Of a stretch of DNA of 64,000 nt, positions 49,569 to 59,552 are shown piece by piece. This DNA comes from Ralstonia sp. UNC404CL21Col. Lineage in GTDB: Bacteria; Pseudomonadota; Gammaproteobacteria; Burkholderiales; Burkholderiaceae. Within the stretch, counting starts at the first letter, position 1, and each line of letters begins with the position of its first letter. The stretch is from assembly GCF_000620465.1 (NCBI RefSeq), contig NZ_JIBE01000003.1, forward strand, positions 62,001 through 126,000. Direction: 5' to 3'. A program made the position numbers and the translations under genes. Under the pieces are notes generated by a model. It saw nothing but the letters and a program-made list of their open reading frames with translations, searched no databases and was not told the DNA's origin.

Positions 49569-50528
49569 TTACGCCGCCAGCGCCTCCCGCGCGGATTGCG
49601 TCACCACCGTCGAAGCCACCGCCTCCGCCACCGTTTCGCGCGACAGATGCGGCGCGAACATCCCGATGAAGTCATGCGCATAGCCGCGTAGATACGCGCC
49701 ACGGCGCACCGCCACACGCGTGGTGTTCGGCTCGAACAGGTGATCGGCCCCGATGCAGACAAGGTTGTCGTCCTTGCGGCCGTCATACGCCATCGACGCG
49801 ATGATGCCCACGCCCACATCCAGCGCCACGTACGTCTTGATCACGTCCGCATCCATGGCGGTCAGCACGATCTCAGGGTGCAGGCCCGCGCTGGCAAATG
49901 CCGCGTCGATGTTGCGTCGGCCCGTGAAGCCCGCGTCGTACGTGATGAGCGGATACTGCGCCACGTCTTCCAACGTCGGGAGCGGATTCTTCGTCAGCGG
50001 ATGGTCCGGGCTGACCACCAGCACGTGGCGCCAGCGGTACGCCTCGAACGACGTCAGCCCCGGCTCGTTGGCCACGGCTTCGGTGGCGATACCGATATCG
50101 GCCTGCCCCGTCAGCAGCAGCTCGACGATGTGCGAGGGCGAAGCCTCCTGCAGCGCCAGCGTGACGTGCGGATATTCCTTGCGGAACGACTGCACCACCT
50201 TCGGCAGCGCATAGCGCGCCTGGGTGTGCGTGGTCGCCACGGTCAGGCGGCCGGATTGTCGGCCGGAGAATTCCTCGCCGGCCTGGCGCAGGTTTTCGGC
50301 TTCGAGCAGCAGTCGTTCGACAATGCGGACGATCTCGCGGCCCGGTTCGGTCAGGCCCGTCAAACGCTTGCCGTAGCGCTCGAAAATCTCCACGCCAAGC
50401 TCATCCTCCAGCTCGCGAATCTGCCGCGACACGCCGGGCTGCGACGTGTACAGCGCGTTGGCAACTTCGGTCAGGTTGAACTGGCGGCGCACCGCCTCGC
50501 GGATGGAACGCAGTTGCTGGAAGTTCAT
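49569..50528 (-). CDS. cysB: CysB-type LysR regulator of sulfur assimilation
   Basis: 319 residues. FQQLRSIREAVRRQFNLTEVANALYTSQPGVSRQIRELEDELGVEIFERYGKRL is the CysB/Cbl/SsuR helix-turn-helix. HTQARYALPKVV, ALQEASPSHIVELLL and LDVGVGIIASMAYD match the sulfate/N-acetylserine-sensing effector domain. It follows cysA by 41 bases, so it is the last gene of the cysTWA run. Whether it is CysB or the paralogous SsuR/Cbl is undecided. Confidence 0.93.
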   Translation of the reverse strand: MNFQQLRSIREAVRRQFNLTEVANALYTSQPGVSRQIRELEDELGVEIFERYGKRLTGLTEPGREIVRIVERLLLEAENLRQAGEEFSGRQSGRLTVATTHTQARYALPKVVQSFRKEYPHVTLALQEASPSHIVELLLTGQADIGIATEAVANEPGLTSFEAYRWRHVLVVSPDHPLTKNPLPTLEDVAQYPLITYDAGFTGRRNIDAAFASAGLHPEIVLTAMDADVIKTYVALDVGVGIIASMAYDGRKDDNLVCIGADHLFEPNTTRVAVRRGAYLRGYAHDFIGMFAPHLSRETVAEAVASTVVTQSAREALAA

Positions 50529-50569
50529 GGCTCGTGTCCTCTCGTATTGGTTGTCGTCGGAGCGTCGTG

Positions 50570-51679
50570 TTACACGGCGGCTTGCGCGACGGGCCGTGCA
50601 TTGCCTTGCGCGAACACACGGATCGCGCGCGGGCGCACCACCAGCGTTTCGCCTTCACGGAAACCCTCGGCGCGAAAGCGCTCGATGGGCAGGGAGACTT
50701 CGATGATGTCGTCGGTGTCTTCGCGCTCCAGTTCCAGCTGCGCGATGGCGCCCAGCGTGAGCGCGCGGCGCAGCGTCACGGGAATGCCCTCGGCGCCCGG
50801 CGCATAGCGCTCGAGGTCGATTTCATGCGGGCGCACGAAGGCCACCGCCTGATCGGCGCGGGACGAATCCACGCCGCCCGACGGCACGGCGATGGCCGAA
50901 TCGCCCACGTGCAGCACGCTGCCGCCCTCGCCCTCTTCCAGGCGGCCGTGGAACAGGTTCACGTTGCCGAGGAAGCCGTAGACGAACGGCGTGGCCGGCG
51001 TGTTGTAGACCGCATCGGGGCTGCCGACCTGCTCCACCTGGCCGCGGTTCATCAGCACCACGTTGTCGGCCACTTCCAGCGCCTCTTCCTGGTCGTGCGT
51101 AACGAACAGGCTCGTGACATGCAGATCGTCGTGCAGGCGGCGCAGCCAGCGGCGCAGTTCCTTGCGCACCTTGGCATCGAGCGCGCCGAAGGGCTCGTCG
51201 AGCAGCAGCACGCGCGGCTCCACCGCCAGCGCGCGCGCCAGGGCAATCCGCTGACGCTGCCCGCCAGACAGCTGCGGCGGGTAACGATCGGCCAGCCAAT
51301 CCAGCTGCACGAGTTCCAGCAGCTCCTTCACCTTGGCGCGGATCTGCGCTTCGCTCGGCCGCTGCGCGCGCGGTTTCACGCGCAGGCCGAATGCCACGTT
51401 CTCGAACACCGTCATGTGCTTGAACAGCGCGTAATGCTGGAACACGAAGCCGACCTGGCGCTCGCGCACATGCTGGTCCGATGCGTCTTCGCCGTTGAGG
51501 TGAATCGTGCCCGAATCGGCATGCTCCAACCCGGCGATGATGCGCAGCAGCGTGGTCTTGCCGCAGCCCGACGGGCCCAGCAGCGCAGTCAGTTCGCCCT
51601 GCTTGAAGTCGAGCGAAACATCGTTGAGGGCAACGAAGTTGCCAAAGCGCTTGGTGATGTGTTGAACCTGGATGCTCAT
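50570..51679 (-). CDS. cysA: Sulfate/thiosulfate ABC transporter ATPase CysA
   Basis: 369 residues. ATPase domain with Walker [19 protein letters not shown], signature [15 protein letters not shown] and Walker [13 protein letters not shown]-terminal TOBE-like regulatory domain ([13 protein letters not shown]). [27 protein letters not shown] is CysA-like. It overlaps cysW by four bases. Energises sulfate uptake through CysT/CysW. Confidence 0.96.
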   Translation of the reverse strand: MSIQVQHITKRFGNFVALNDVSLDFKQGELTALLGPSGCGKTTLLRIIAGLEHADSGTIHLNGEDASDQHVRERQVGFVFQHYALFKHMTVFENVAFGLRVKPRAQRPSEAQIRAKVKELLELVQLDWLADRYPPQLSGGQRQRIALARALAVEPRVLLLDEPFGALDAKVRKELRRWLRRLHDDLHVTSLFVTHDQEEALEVADNVVLMNRGQVEQVGSPDAVYNTPATPFVYGFLGNVNLFHGRLEEGEGGSVLHVGDSAIAVPSGGVDSSRADQAVAFVRPHEIDLERYAPGAEGIPVTLRRALTLGAIAQLELEREDTDDIIEVSLPIERFRAEGFREGETLVVRPRAIRVFAQGNARPVAQAAV

Positions 51680-52656
51680 GCTGCGCTCCCTTCCAGCGGA
51701 GATTGCACGGAGATGTGCGAATTCGAATTGGATGTCTGTTGTGCCACGCGCTGGCCCGGACCTTCGCCCACGCCGGCATCAGCATCAGCCAGCTCACGAC
51801 GGCTGCGCCATTCGACCAGCGTCTTCAGCGCCAGCGTGACAAGCGCCAGCAATGTCAGCAGCGACGCCACGGCAAACGCGGCCGCAAAGTTGTATTCGTT
51901 GTAGAGAATTTCCACGTGCAGCGGCATCGTGTTGGTCAGCCCGCGAATGTGGCCCGACACCACCGACACCGCGCCAAACTCGCCCATCGCCCGCGCGTTG
52001 CAGAGGATGACGCCATACAACAGGCCCCACTTGATGTTCGGCAGCGTTACGCGAAAGAACGTCTGCCAGCCCGAGGCGCCGAGCACGATGGCGGCCTCTT
52101 CCTCTTCACTGCCCTGCGCCTGCATGAGCGGAATCAGCTCGCGCGCCACGAACGGAAACGTGACGAACACCGTCGCCAGCACAATGCCCGGCACCGCAAA
52201 AATGATCTTGAAATCGTGATCGGAGAGATACGGCCCGAACCAGCCCTGCGCGCCGAACAGCAGCACGTAGATCAGGCCCGCAATGACGGGCGACACCGAA
52301 AACGGCAAGTCGATCAACGTCAGCAGCAGGTTCTTGCCGCGAAACTCGAACTTGGCAATCGCCCATGCCGCCGCCACGCCAAACACCACGTTCAGCGGCA
52401 CGGCAATCGCTGCGGTGATCAGCGTCAGGGTGATCGCCGAAAGCGCATCGGGCTCGATCAGCGCTTCGAGATACACATCAACGCCCTTCTTGAACGCCTC
52501 GACAAACACGCTCGCCAACGGCACGAACAGGAACAACGCCAGGAACACGAATGAAACGAGGATCAGCGTTGCACGCACCCAGGCGGACTCTGCGGTGGCG
52601 CCTCGGCGGCCCCCAGCGGGCGCCTGACCAGGTTCACGGGAAACAGTACCGGCCAT
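51676..52656 (-). CDS. cysW: Sulfate ABC transporter permease CysW
   Basis: 326 residues from ATG 52656, one base after the cysT stop. Six helices with [29 protein letters not shown] and the EAA-loop [45 protein letters not shown] is the sulfate-permease signature. The ~30-residue N-terminal extension and Ser/Gln-rich C-terminal tail are longer than in E. coli (291 residues). Confidence 0.95.
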   Translation of the reverse strand: MAGTVSREPGQAPAGGRRGATAESAWVRATLILVSFVFLALFLFVPLASVFVEAFKKGVDVYLEALIEPDALSAITLTLITAAIAVPLNVVFGVAAAWAIAKFEFRGKNLLLTLIDLPFSVSPVIAGLIYVLLFGAQGWFGPYLSDHDFKIIFAVPGIVLATVFVTFPFVARELIPLMQAQGSEEEEAAIVLGASGWQTFFRVTLPNIKWGLLYGVILCNARAMGEFGAVSVVSGHIRGLTNTMPLHVEILYNEYNFAAAFAVASLLTLLALVTLALKTLVEWRSRRELADADAGVGEGPGQRVAQQTSNSNSHISVQSPLEGSAA

Positions 52657-52657
52657 G

Positions 52658-53572
52658 TCAGGCTCCAGCTGCCGCATTGGCGGTCGGGGGTTCGGGGGCA
52701 CGCTCGATGGCGTCATTGCGATTGCCGCGGCGGCGCGTCCACGCTTGCAGCAGATTGATCACCAGCAGCAGCGTGAACGAGATACCGAGCATGACGACGG
52801 CAATGGCCGTGGCGCCCGCGTAATCGAATTGCTCCAGCTTGGAATAGATCATGAGCGGCGTGATCTCGGAAACCATCGGCATGTTGCCGGCGATGAAGAT
52901 GACCGAGCCGTATTCGCCGGTGGCACGCGCAAAGGCCAACGCGAAACCGGTCAGCAATGCGGGCAACAAGGTCGGCAGAATCACGCGAGTGAAGGTCTGC
53001 CAGCGCGTGGCGCCCAGGCTGGCTGCCGCCTCTTCCAGTTCGGCCTCCAAGTCTTCGAGCACCGGCTGCACCGTGCGCACGACAAACGGCAGGCCGATGA
53101 ACGTCAGCGCCACCACGATGCCCAGCGGCGTGAACGCGACCTTCAGCCCCAGCGGTTCCAGCCGCGAGCCGATCCAGCCATTCGGCGCGTACAACGCGGT
53201 GAGCGCAATGCCGGCCACCGCAGTCGGCAGCGCAAACGGCAGGTCGACCAGCGCATCGATCAACCGCTTGCCCGGAAAGCGATAGCGCACCAGCACCCAC
53301 GCCACGATCAGCCCGAACACGAGGTTGATCACCGCGGCGATCAGCGAAGCCCCGAACGTCAGCTTGTACGACGCCACCACGCGCGGCGCGGTGACGGTCG
53401 TCCAGAACGCATCCCACGTCATGGTGAACGTCTTGAGGACCGTTGCCGACAGCGGGATCAGGACGATCAGCGCCAGGTACAGCAGCGAAAACCCCAGCGC
53501 CAGCCCGAAGCCGGGCAGCACATTGGCGGGCTTACGCCGCTTGGAGGAAAAAAACGCGGAAGGCAGGCTCAT
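52658..53572 (-). CDS. cysT: Sulfate ABC transporter permease CysT (CysU)
   Basis: 304 residues from ATG 53572 ([20 protein letters not shown]). Six helices, with [32 protein letters not shown] and [51 protein letters not shown], the CysT signature. First of cysT-cysW-cysA-cysB. The periplasmic binding protein Sbp is encoded 8 kb upstream at the head of the ssu run. Confidence 0.95.
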   Translation of the reverse strand: MSLPSAFFSSKRRKPANVLPGFGLALGFSLLYLALIVLIPLSATVLKTFTMTWDAFWTTVTAPRVVASYKLTFGASLIAAVINLVFGLIVAWVLVRYRFPGKRLIDALVDLPFALPTAVAGIALTALYAPNGWIGSRLEPLGLKVAFTPLGIVVALTFIGLPFVVRTVQPVLEDLEAELEEAAASLGATRWQTFTRVILPTLLPALLTGFALAFARATGEYGSVIFIAGNMPMVSEITPLMIYSKLEQFDYAGATAIAVVMLGISFTLLLVINLLQAWTRRRGNRNDAIERAPEPPTANAAAGA

Positions 53573-53584
53573 CAGCGCACCGAT

Positions 53585-53615
53585 AAAAATGGCCGCAGAG
53601 CAAAACACTGCGGCC
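53585..53615 (-). promoter_or_regulatory. cysT leader with GC hairpin and CysB-like motif
   Basis: On the minus strand GGCCGCAG-N9-CTGCGGCC is followed by ATTTTTAT, 18 bases before the cysT start, like a leader terminator. About 40 bases further upstream, TTCGTTTTCGTCATAAGAACAG (minus strand) resembles CysB-bound sequences containing ATAAGAA. Roles are inferred. Confidence 0.4.
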
Positions 53616-53689
53616 GATATGCAGATGAACCGATTGTGGCGGACTGTTCTTATGACGAAAACGAATATTTGCGCATGTGCATCATCGTT

Positions 53690-54364
53690 TTAGATATAAG
53701 GGGTGCTCGGTAAGACATCCCACTGCGCTTGCCAGTCGGCGCCGTCGCGGGTGGTGTCTTGTGCACTTGCACGGCCGATCAGGCGATCGAGCAAGGCCAG
53801 GCCGGCGTCCCATTCACCGAGGTTGGAATCGGCGTTGATATGGCCGGCCTCGCCGGCATCCACAAACTCCGTGCCCCAACGCGCGGCCCAGTCGATGGCA
53901 CTGCCTTGCGGCATCCACGGGTCATTGCGGCTGGCGACAAGCGTGGCCGGGAACGGCAGCGTGCGGCCGGGAAGCAGATCCCGCACGCCGAACTTGTCCG
54001 GATCGGCCGGCGCGACGAGCAGCACCGCCGCCACCGCCTCCTTGGTCTGCACCGCCCAATGCAATGACGCCAGGCAGCCGAAGCTATGCGCCACCAGGAT
54101 GACCGGGCGCCTGTTGCGCGTGGGCGGACGCTCGGCAAGCGCCGCATGCACCGCTTCACCCACACGGGCCGACCAGCGCGGCAGGTCAGGCGTCGACCAG
54201 TCCGTCTGCTCCACGCGGCGCCATGCCGGGAAGCGCTGCTCCCAGCGCGTCTGCCAGTGGCCGGGGCCGCTGCCATGCAAGCCGGGAACGGTCAGGATGA
54301 CGGCGTCTGCCGGCCACTGCCAGGCAGGTGCGTCCGATGCGGTTGCGGGTGCGCTGCGTGCCAT
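53690..54364 (-). CDS. RBBP9/YdeN-type serine hydrolase
   Basis: 224 residues. VILTVPGLHGSGPGHWQTRWEQRFPAWRRVEQTDW is the family start; nucleophile in LVAHSFGCLASLHW; Asp near RNDPWMP; His in AGHINADSNLGEW. Small intracellular alpha/beta hydrolases of this family have uncertain substrates. It is the last gene of the ssu-linked run, seven bases after the EAL gene. Confidence 0.9.
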   Translation of the reverse strand: MARSAPATASDAPAWQWPADAVILTVPGLHGSGPGHWQTRWEQRFPAWRRVEQTDWSTPDLPRWSARVGEAVHAALAERPPTRNRRPVILVAHSFGCLASLHWAVQTKEAVAAVLLVAPADPDKFGVRDLLPGRTLPFPATLVASRNDPWMPQGSAIDWAARWGTEFVDAGEAGHINADSNLGEWDAGLALLDRLIGRASAQDTTRDGADWQAQWDVLPSTPYI

Positions 54365-54371
54365 GTCGTGC

Positions 54372-55256
54372 TCATTGCGTCAGAGAAAGGCCGGCCGCGG
54401 ATTGCTGCTGTTGCACCAACGGCGCCTGCGCCATTGGCACCACCTGTGGCGCGGGGGCCGCGTCTGGCTCAGCCTCCGCGCCGGGCAGGATGCTGCCCTG
54501 CACATACGTGATACCGGCGGCACGGGCCAGTTCCAGGTCGCTCGGGCGCTCGCAACGCCGCAAGGCCAGCGTGACGCCCAGCTCGCGTGCCGAATCGGCC
54601 AGCGACACCACGTTCCGCGTACGCCAATCGCGACGCGCATCGAGCTTCAGATAGGCGGGCTTGGCATGCACGAGCAGCGCGCCAGCCTCCGCCGGGTCCG
54701 ACGCCTGCACGGCGACGGCAAAACCATTGCGCCGGTAGTTGTCCACCACGAACAGCAGCAGCCCCAGATCGTCATTCGCCGTCGACGGCACCTGGATGAC
54801 GAACTGTTCCGGGTGCAGCCCCAGCGCCGTCACCGCGCGGTGAAACGCCTTGCCGTGGTCGGCCGCCACCGCTGCCAGCAACCGGCCATGCACATTGACG
54901 ACCAGCCGCCCCGCATCGGTGCGCGAGAAATAGTTGAGCGTATGCACCAGCCGGCACAGGCGGTCCAGTTCAACCAGCGTGCTGTCATCCGACGCCAGCG
55001 AAAACACCTTCCACGGGTTCAAGCCCAGCTCGCCGTCGCGCGTCCAGGTGCGCATCAGCGCTTCGTGGCCGGCGGGGGCCAGCGCGCCATCGGCGGCAAG
55101 CTGCCAGACCGGTTCAAACAGGCTGGTGAGCGCGCAGTGGAAGAACTGGCCCTGTACGCGGCCGGTGGCATCACGCCACAAGTGGCGATCTGGCGCGGGC
55201 GCATTCGGCAGCGTGCCGAGAAATTGTGCGACTGCTGTGGTGTGCATCAGGCTCAT
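54372..55256 (-). CDS. Degenerate EAL-domain protein
   Basis: 294 residues of EAL fold. The EAL triplet is kept (GHEALMR, residues 65-67), with FEPVWQLAADGALAPAGHEAL before it. The metal and catalytic residues are largely lost: the TES region reads VIQVPST, the DDFG loop reads VAVQASDP and the late Glu of AEGVE is replaced (LRRCERPSD). It is therefore probably not a c-di-GMP phosphodiesterase and may act as a ligand or partner sensor. It ends with a Pro/Gln-rich tail and sits within the sulfonate cluster. Confidence 0.85.
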   Translation of the reverse strand: MSLMHTTAVAQFLGTLPNAPAPDRHLWRDATGRVQGQFFHCALTSLFEPVWQLAADGALAPAGHEALMRTWTRDGELGLNPWKVFSLASDDSTLVELDRLCRLVHTLNYFSRTDAGRLVVNVHGRLLAAVAADHGKAFHRAVTALGLHPEQFVIQVPSTANDDLGLLLFVVDNYRRNGFAVAVQASDPAEAGALLVHAKPAYLKLDARRDWRTRNVVSLADSARELGVTLALRRCERPSDLELARAAGITYVQGSILPGAEAEPDAAPAPQVVPMAQAPLVQQQQSAAGLSLTQ

Positions 55257-55296
55257 GGGTGAGGCTCCTTGTTGGGTCGCCGTCTCCTCCCCGTCC

Positions 55297-55512
55297 TTAC
55301 AGTTTGGCGATCGAGACTTCAGTCGCCTTCACCAGCGCAACCACTTCGCTGCCGATCTTCAGGCCAAGGCTATCGACCGAGCGCGTGGTGATGACCGAGG
55401 TGACGATGCCCGCCGGCGTCTCCACGTCGATCTCGGAGAGCACGTCGCCCCGGATGATCTCCTTGATCTGCCCGCGAAACTGGTTGCGTACGTTAATCGC
55501 TTGAATGCTCAT
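55297..55512 (-). CDS. Molbindin (TOBE/Mop) protein
   Basis: 71 residues, one Mop repeat: SIQAINVRNQFRGQIKEIIRGDVLSEIDVETPAG, VTSVITTRSVDSLGLKIGSEVVALVKATEVSIAKL. Mop proteins assemble as hexamers that store molybdate or bind related oxyanions such as tungstate or sulfate. Placed between ssuB and the EAL gene; its tie to sulfur oxyanions is inferred from location. Confidence 0.93.
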   Translation of the reverse strand: MSIQAINVRNQFRGQIKEIIRGDVLSEIDVETPAGIVTSVITTRSVDSLGLKIGSEVVALVKATEVSIAKL

Positions 55513-55582
55513 GATGTTCCTTCTTAGGTGACAACGGCACTACGTGCCAATGAATGTTTTCAGGAGAAAGGTTTGCAGCGCC

Positions 55583-56422
55583 TTACACGGCCCAGCGCAC
55601 GGCGGTGGCAGACACGTCAAACGGTGATGCCCACGCCGTGTGCGGGCGCACATCGGTCACTTCATTCGGATCGATCTTGCGCTGCATCACGCGGTTGAGG
55701 ATCGCTTCTTCCAGCCGGGCAAACGCGGGCGAACCACGATGGCGCGGACGCGGCAGGTCGATGCGTTCGTCCAGCGCGATGCGGCCGTCTTCGATCAGCA
55801 CCACGCGGTCGGCCAGCGCCACCGCTTCGGCCACATCGTGCGTGACGAGCACGGCCGTAAAGCCCAGGCGCTGCCACAGGCCTTCGATCAGGTTCTGCAT
55901 GTCGATGCGGGTCAGCGCGTCCAGCGCGCCCAGCGGTTCGTCCAGCAGCAGCAGGCGCGGTCGATGCACCAGTGCACGCGCCAATGCCACGCGCTGGCGC
56001 TGCCCGCCCGACAGGCGCGCCGGCCATTCCCCTGCCCGCTCGGCCAGACCGACTTGCGCGAGCACTTCGGCGGCCTGCGCGCGCTGTGTTTTCGGCAAGC
56101 CGAGCGCGACGTTGTCGAGCACTTTCTTCCACGGCAGCAGGCGGGCGTCCTGGAACATCACGCGAGCATCGTCGTGCAGGCCGTCTTCGGCATCGCCATC
56201 GCGACGCAGGTGGCCATCGTCAATGCCTTCCAGCCCGGCGATCAGCCGCAGCAGCGTGCTCTTGCCGCAGCCGCTGCGCCCGACGATGACGACAAACTCG
56301 CCCGGGGTGATCTCCAGATCGATGCCGTGCAGCACTTCACGGTCGCCATAGCGTTTGACGACGTGCTCGATGTGCAAGGCGGTGCCGGCCAGCGCGGCGT
56401 GTTCAGTGGCGTTGCTTTGCAT
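55583..56422 (-). CDS. ssuB: Sulfonate ABC transporter ATPase SsuB
   Basis: 279 residues from ATG 56422. Walker [42 protein letters not shown] (SsuB/TauB Q-loop), [19 protein letters not shown] and [18 protein letters not shown]. It follows ssuC by 19 bases. Energises import of alkanesulfonates through SsuC. Confidence 0.94.
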   Translation of the reverse strand: MQSNATEHAALAGTALHIEHVVKRYGDREVLHGIDLEITPGEFVVIVGRSGCGKSTLLRLIAGLEGIDDGHLRRDGDAEDGLHDDARVMFQDARLLPWKKVLDNVALGLPKTQRAQAAEVLAQVGLAERAGEWPARLSGGQRQRVALARALVHRPRLLLLDEPLGALDALTRIDMQNLIEGLWQRLGFTAVLVTHDVAEAVALADRVVLIEDGRIALDERIDLPRPRHRGSPAFARLEEAILNRVMQRKIDPNEVTDVRPHTAWASPFDVSATAVRWAV

Positions 56423-56441
56423 GCGTCTCTCCAATTCAGCC

Positions 56442-57290
56442 TCAGGCCGCTGCTTGATAACCAGGGTGCCAGCGCAGCCAGAAGCGCTCCAGCGCACGCG
56501 AGAGCAGATCCGCCAGCTTGCCCAGCAGCGCGTACAGCAGGATGCCCAGCAGCACGACGTCGGTCTGCAGGAACTCGCGCGCATTCATCGTCATGTAGCC
56601 GATGCCGGCCTGCGCAGACACCGTCTCCGCCACGATCAGCGTCACCCACATCAGGCCGAGCGAAAACCGCACGCCCACCAGGATCTGCGGCAGCGCACCG
56701 GGCAGGATCACCTCGCGATACAGCTGCGCACGCGACAGGCCGTAGCTGCGGGCCATCTCCACCAGGGCCGGATCGACCGAACGGATGCCGTGATACGTAT
56801 TCAGGTAGATCGGGAAGAACACGCCCAGCGACACCAGGAACAGCTTGGCCGATTCGTCGATGCCGAACCACAGGATCACGAGCGGAATCAGCGCCAGCAC
56901 GGGAATGTTGCGGACCATCTGCAGCGTGGTGTCGAGCAGGGTCTCGGCAGTGCGGAAGGTGCCGGTCAGCAAGCCCAGCGCCAGCCCCAGCGAACCACCG
57001 ATCGCAAAGCCCAGCAGCGCGCGCCACGTGCTCACGGCCACATGCGTCCACAGCTCACCCGAGCGCGCCAGCGCCACGGCGGATTTCGCCACGTCCAGCG
57101 GTGCCGGCAGGATGCGGTTCGACAGCCAGCCCCATTGGGCCGAGGCCTGCCACAGCACCAGCAGCACAAGCGGCACGATCCACGGCGCCAGGCGTTGCTG
57201 GGCGGTGCGCAGGAAGGCGTTTGCCTTTGCCTTTGCCTTCGCCTTAGCCTTCGGTTTCGATGTTGATTTGGATTTCGACTCGGATGCCAT
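56442..57290 (-). CDS. ssuC: Sulfonate ABC transporter permease SsuC
   Basis: 282 residues with six helices. [49 protein letters not shown] is the signature of SsuC/TauC permeases. The N-terminus carries a lysine/alanine run ([14 protein letters not shown]) encoded by a near-perfect six-base tandem repeat. Starts at 57290. Confidence 0.95.
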   Translation of the reverse strand: MASESKSKSTSKPKAKAKAKAKANAFLRTAQQRLAPWIVPLVLLVLWQASAQWGWLSNRILPAPLDVAKSAVALARSGELWTHVAVSTWRALLGFAIGGSLGLALGLLTGTFRTAETLLDTTLQMVRNIPVLALIPLVILWFGIDESAKLFLVSLGVFFPIYLNTYHGIRSVDPALVEMARSYGLSRAQLYREVILPGALPQILVGVRFSLGLMWVTLIVAETVSAQAGIGYMTMNAREFLQTDVVLLGILLYALLGKLADLLSRALERFWLRWHPGYQAAA

Positions 57291-57308
57291 CGCCCTGCTC
57301 CTCCCGGC

Positions 57309-58472
57309 TCAGCTTGCCGCCACGCGCGGCACGATGCCGGTGGCAATCACTTCGCCAAACGGGCCGTTCAGCACATTGCCCGGCAGCTTGTCGCGCACCG
57401 AGCGCGGCAACAGCGGGAACACCAGTTCGGCAAAACGGTAGGCCTCTTCCAGATGCGGATAACCGGACAGCACGAACGTATCGATGCCCAGCTCGGCGTA
57501 TTCCTGCATGCGCGCGGCCACGGTTTGCGGATCGCCCACCAGCGCCGTGCCGGCACCGCCGCGCACCAGCCCTACGCCGGCCCACAGGTTCGGGCTGATC
57601 TCCAGATCCGCACGCGTGCGCTTGACACCATTGGCATGCAGCGCGGCCATGCGCTGCTGGCCGGCCGAATCCATCTTGCGGAACGCCTCCTGCGCACGTG
57701 CGACGGTGTCGTCGTCGAGCTTGCTGATGAGCTTGTCTGCGGCAGCCCAGGCTTCATCGTCCGTCTCGCGCACGATCACGTGCAGGCGGATACCGAAGCG
57801 CACGGTGCGGCCATGCTTGGCAGCGCGCGCCCGCACGTCGGCCAGCTTCTCGGCCACGGCGGCAGGCGGTTCGCCCCAGGTGAGATAGGTGTCGACCTGC
57901 TCGGCTGCCAGTTCATGTGCTGCTTCCGACGACCCACCGAAATACACCGGGGGATGCGGCCGCTGCACGGGCGGATACAGCACCTTCGCGCCCTTCACGC
58001 TGAGATGCTTGCCGGTGTAATCCAGCGCGGCGCCTTCGTGGCTGGCCGCCAGGGTTTCGCGCCAGATGCGGATGAATTCTTCCGAGGCTTCGTAGCGTTG
58101 CGCGTGGTCCAGGAACAGGCCATCGCCGGCCAGCTCCGACGGGTCACCACCGGTGACGAGGTTCACCAGCAAGCGGCCGTTCGACAGACGGTCGTACGTG
58201 GCCGCCATGCGGGCCGCCAGCGTCGGCGCCATCAGCCCGGGGCGCACCGCCACCAGGAAACGCAGGCGCTTGGTGACGGGAATCAGGCTTGCGGCCACGA
58301 TCCACGGGTCTTCGCACGAGCGGCCGGTGGGAATCAGCACGCCCTCGTAGCCGAGCGTATCGGCGGCCACGGCCACCTGCTGCAGATAGGTTTGATCGAC
58401 CTGGCGAGCGCCCTCGGCAGTGCCGAGATAACGGCTGTCGCCGTGCGTCGGGATGAACCAGAAAACTTGCAT
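57309..58472 (-). CDS. ssuD: FMNH2-dependent alkanesulfonate monooxygenase SsuD
   Basis: 387 residues. [46 protein letters not shown]-like segment, [19 protein letters not shown] and [27 protein letters not shown] identify SsuD of the luciferase-like family. With FMNH2 from SsuE it splits alkanesulfonates to aldehyde and sulfite. Length matches E. coli SsuD (381). Confidence 0.97.
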   Translation of the reverse strand: MQVFWFIPTHGDSRYLGTAEGARQVDQTYLQQVAVAADTLGYEGVLIPTGRSCEDPWIVAASLIPVTKRLRFLVAVRPGLMAPTLAARMAATYDRLSNGRLLVNLVTGGDPSELAGDGLFLDHAQRYEASEEFIRIWRETLAASHEGAALDYTGKHLSVKGAKVLYPPVQRPHPPVYFGGSSEAAHELAAEQVDTYLTWGEPPAAVAEKLADVRARAAKHGRTVRFGIRLHVIVRETDDEAWAAADKLISKLDDDTVARAQEAFRKMDSAGQQRMAALHANGVKRTRADLEISPNLWAGVGLVRGGAGTALVGDPQTVAARMQEYAELGIDTFVLSGYPHLEEAYRFAELVFPLLPRSVRDKLPGNVLNGPFGEVIATGIVPRVAAS

Positions 58473-58515
58473 GACAGCTCCTTGGACTGTGTTGTTCTCA
58501 GATCAACGCAACAAC

Positions 58516-59547
58516 TCAAGCGCGGGCGATGGCCAGTTGCGCCGGGGTCGGGTGCCAGACCAGTTCGACCGGCTTGACCGGGCGCGGAATCAGCCCCAGC
58601 CCGTGGAAGGCATCGGCCACGCGCTGCTGCTCGGCCACCGCTTCGGGCGTGACCGGCCGCACGGGCGAAGGCGGCCGACGCGACAGGAACAGATGCACCG
58701 TCGCCAGCGACAGCCCGGAGAACTCTGCAATGCGCTGCGCGGCTTCCTTGCGGTTCTCCTGCACGAGGCGATCGGCGCGCGACAGCTCTGCAAAGATGGC
58801 GGCGATGGTGTCGCCGTGCTTTTCCGTAAAGGCCGTCGGCGCGAAGTAGAACGAGTTGTTGGACGACAGCGTGCGCCCGGTGGCCAGCACGCGCGGCTTG
58901 ATCGCCAGTTCCGTGGCGGCGTAGTACGGATCCCAGATGCCCCAGGCGTCCACGCTGCCGCGCTCGAAGGCGGCGCGCGCGTCGGCCGGCGTCAGGTACA
59001 CGGGCTGGATGTCGGCAAAGCTCAGGCCGCCCTTCTGCAGGCCCCGCACGATCAGGAAATGCGCGCTCGAACCCTTCTGCAATGCCACGCGCTTGCCCTT
59101 CAGGTCGGCCAGCGTCTTGAGCGTCGAATCCTGCTGCACGAGGATGGCCGAGCTGTCCGGCTTGGGCGGCTCCACGCCGACGTAGCGCAAATCCTTGCCG
59201 GCAGCCTGCGCGAACACCGGCGGCGTATCGCCCGTGATGGCGAGGTCCAGACTGCCCGCAGACAGCGCTTCGAGCTGCTGCGGCCCGGCCGGAAACTCCA
59301 GCCAGCTGATCTTGGTGCCCGGAAAGCGCTGCTCCAGCGCCCGGTTTTCTTTCACGATGACCAGGTTGACCGCGCTCTTCTGGAAACCGATGCGCAGTTG
59401 CGCGGGCGGCGTCACCTTGGGCAAGCCTGCCGCGGCCGGGGCGGCGGTTGCGGCATTGGCAGCGTGCGCGACCGGCCCCAGCGTGGCAAGCGATGCGCCC
59501 GCCACGGTGGCGCTCAGCAGACGGCGGCGTTGGATGTCGATCGTCAT
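58516..59547 (-). CDS. ssuA: Aliphatic sulfonate-binding protein SsuA-like (1)
   Basis: 343 residues from ATG 59547. N-terminal twin-arginine-like signal (DIQRRRLLSATVAGASLATLGPVAHA). PPAQLRIGFQKSAVNLVIVKENRALEQRFPGTKISWLEFPAGPQQLEAL and IQPVYLTPADARAAFERGSVDAWGIWDPYYAA match SsuA. The gene lies five bases after the second SsuA-like gene. It delivers sulfonates to SsuBC. Confidence 0.92.
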   Translation of the reverse strand: MTIDIQRRRLLSATVAGASLATLGPVAHAANAATAAPAAAGLPKVTPPAQLRIGFQKSAVNLVIVKENRALEQRFPGTKISWLEFPAGPQQLEALSAGSLDLAITGDTPPVFAQAAGKDLRYVGVEPPKPDSSAILVQQDSTLKTLADLKGKRVALQKGSSAHFLIVRGLQKGGLSFADIQPVYLTPADARAAFERGSVDAWGIWDPYYAATELAIKPRVLATGRTLSSNNSFYFAPTAFTEKHGDTIAAIFAELSRADRLVQENRKEAAQRIAEFSGLSLATVHLFLSRRPPSPVRPVTPEAVAEQQRVADAFHGLGLIPRPVKPVELVWHPTPAQLAIARA

Positions 59548-59552
59548 GGCAA

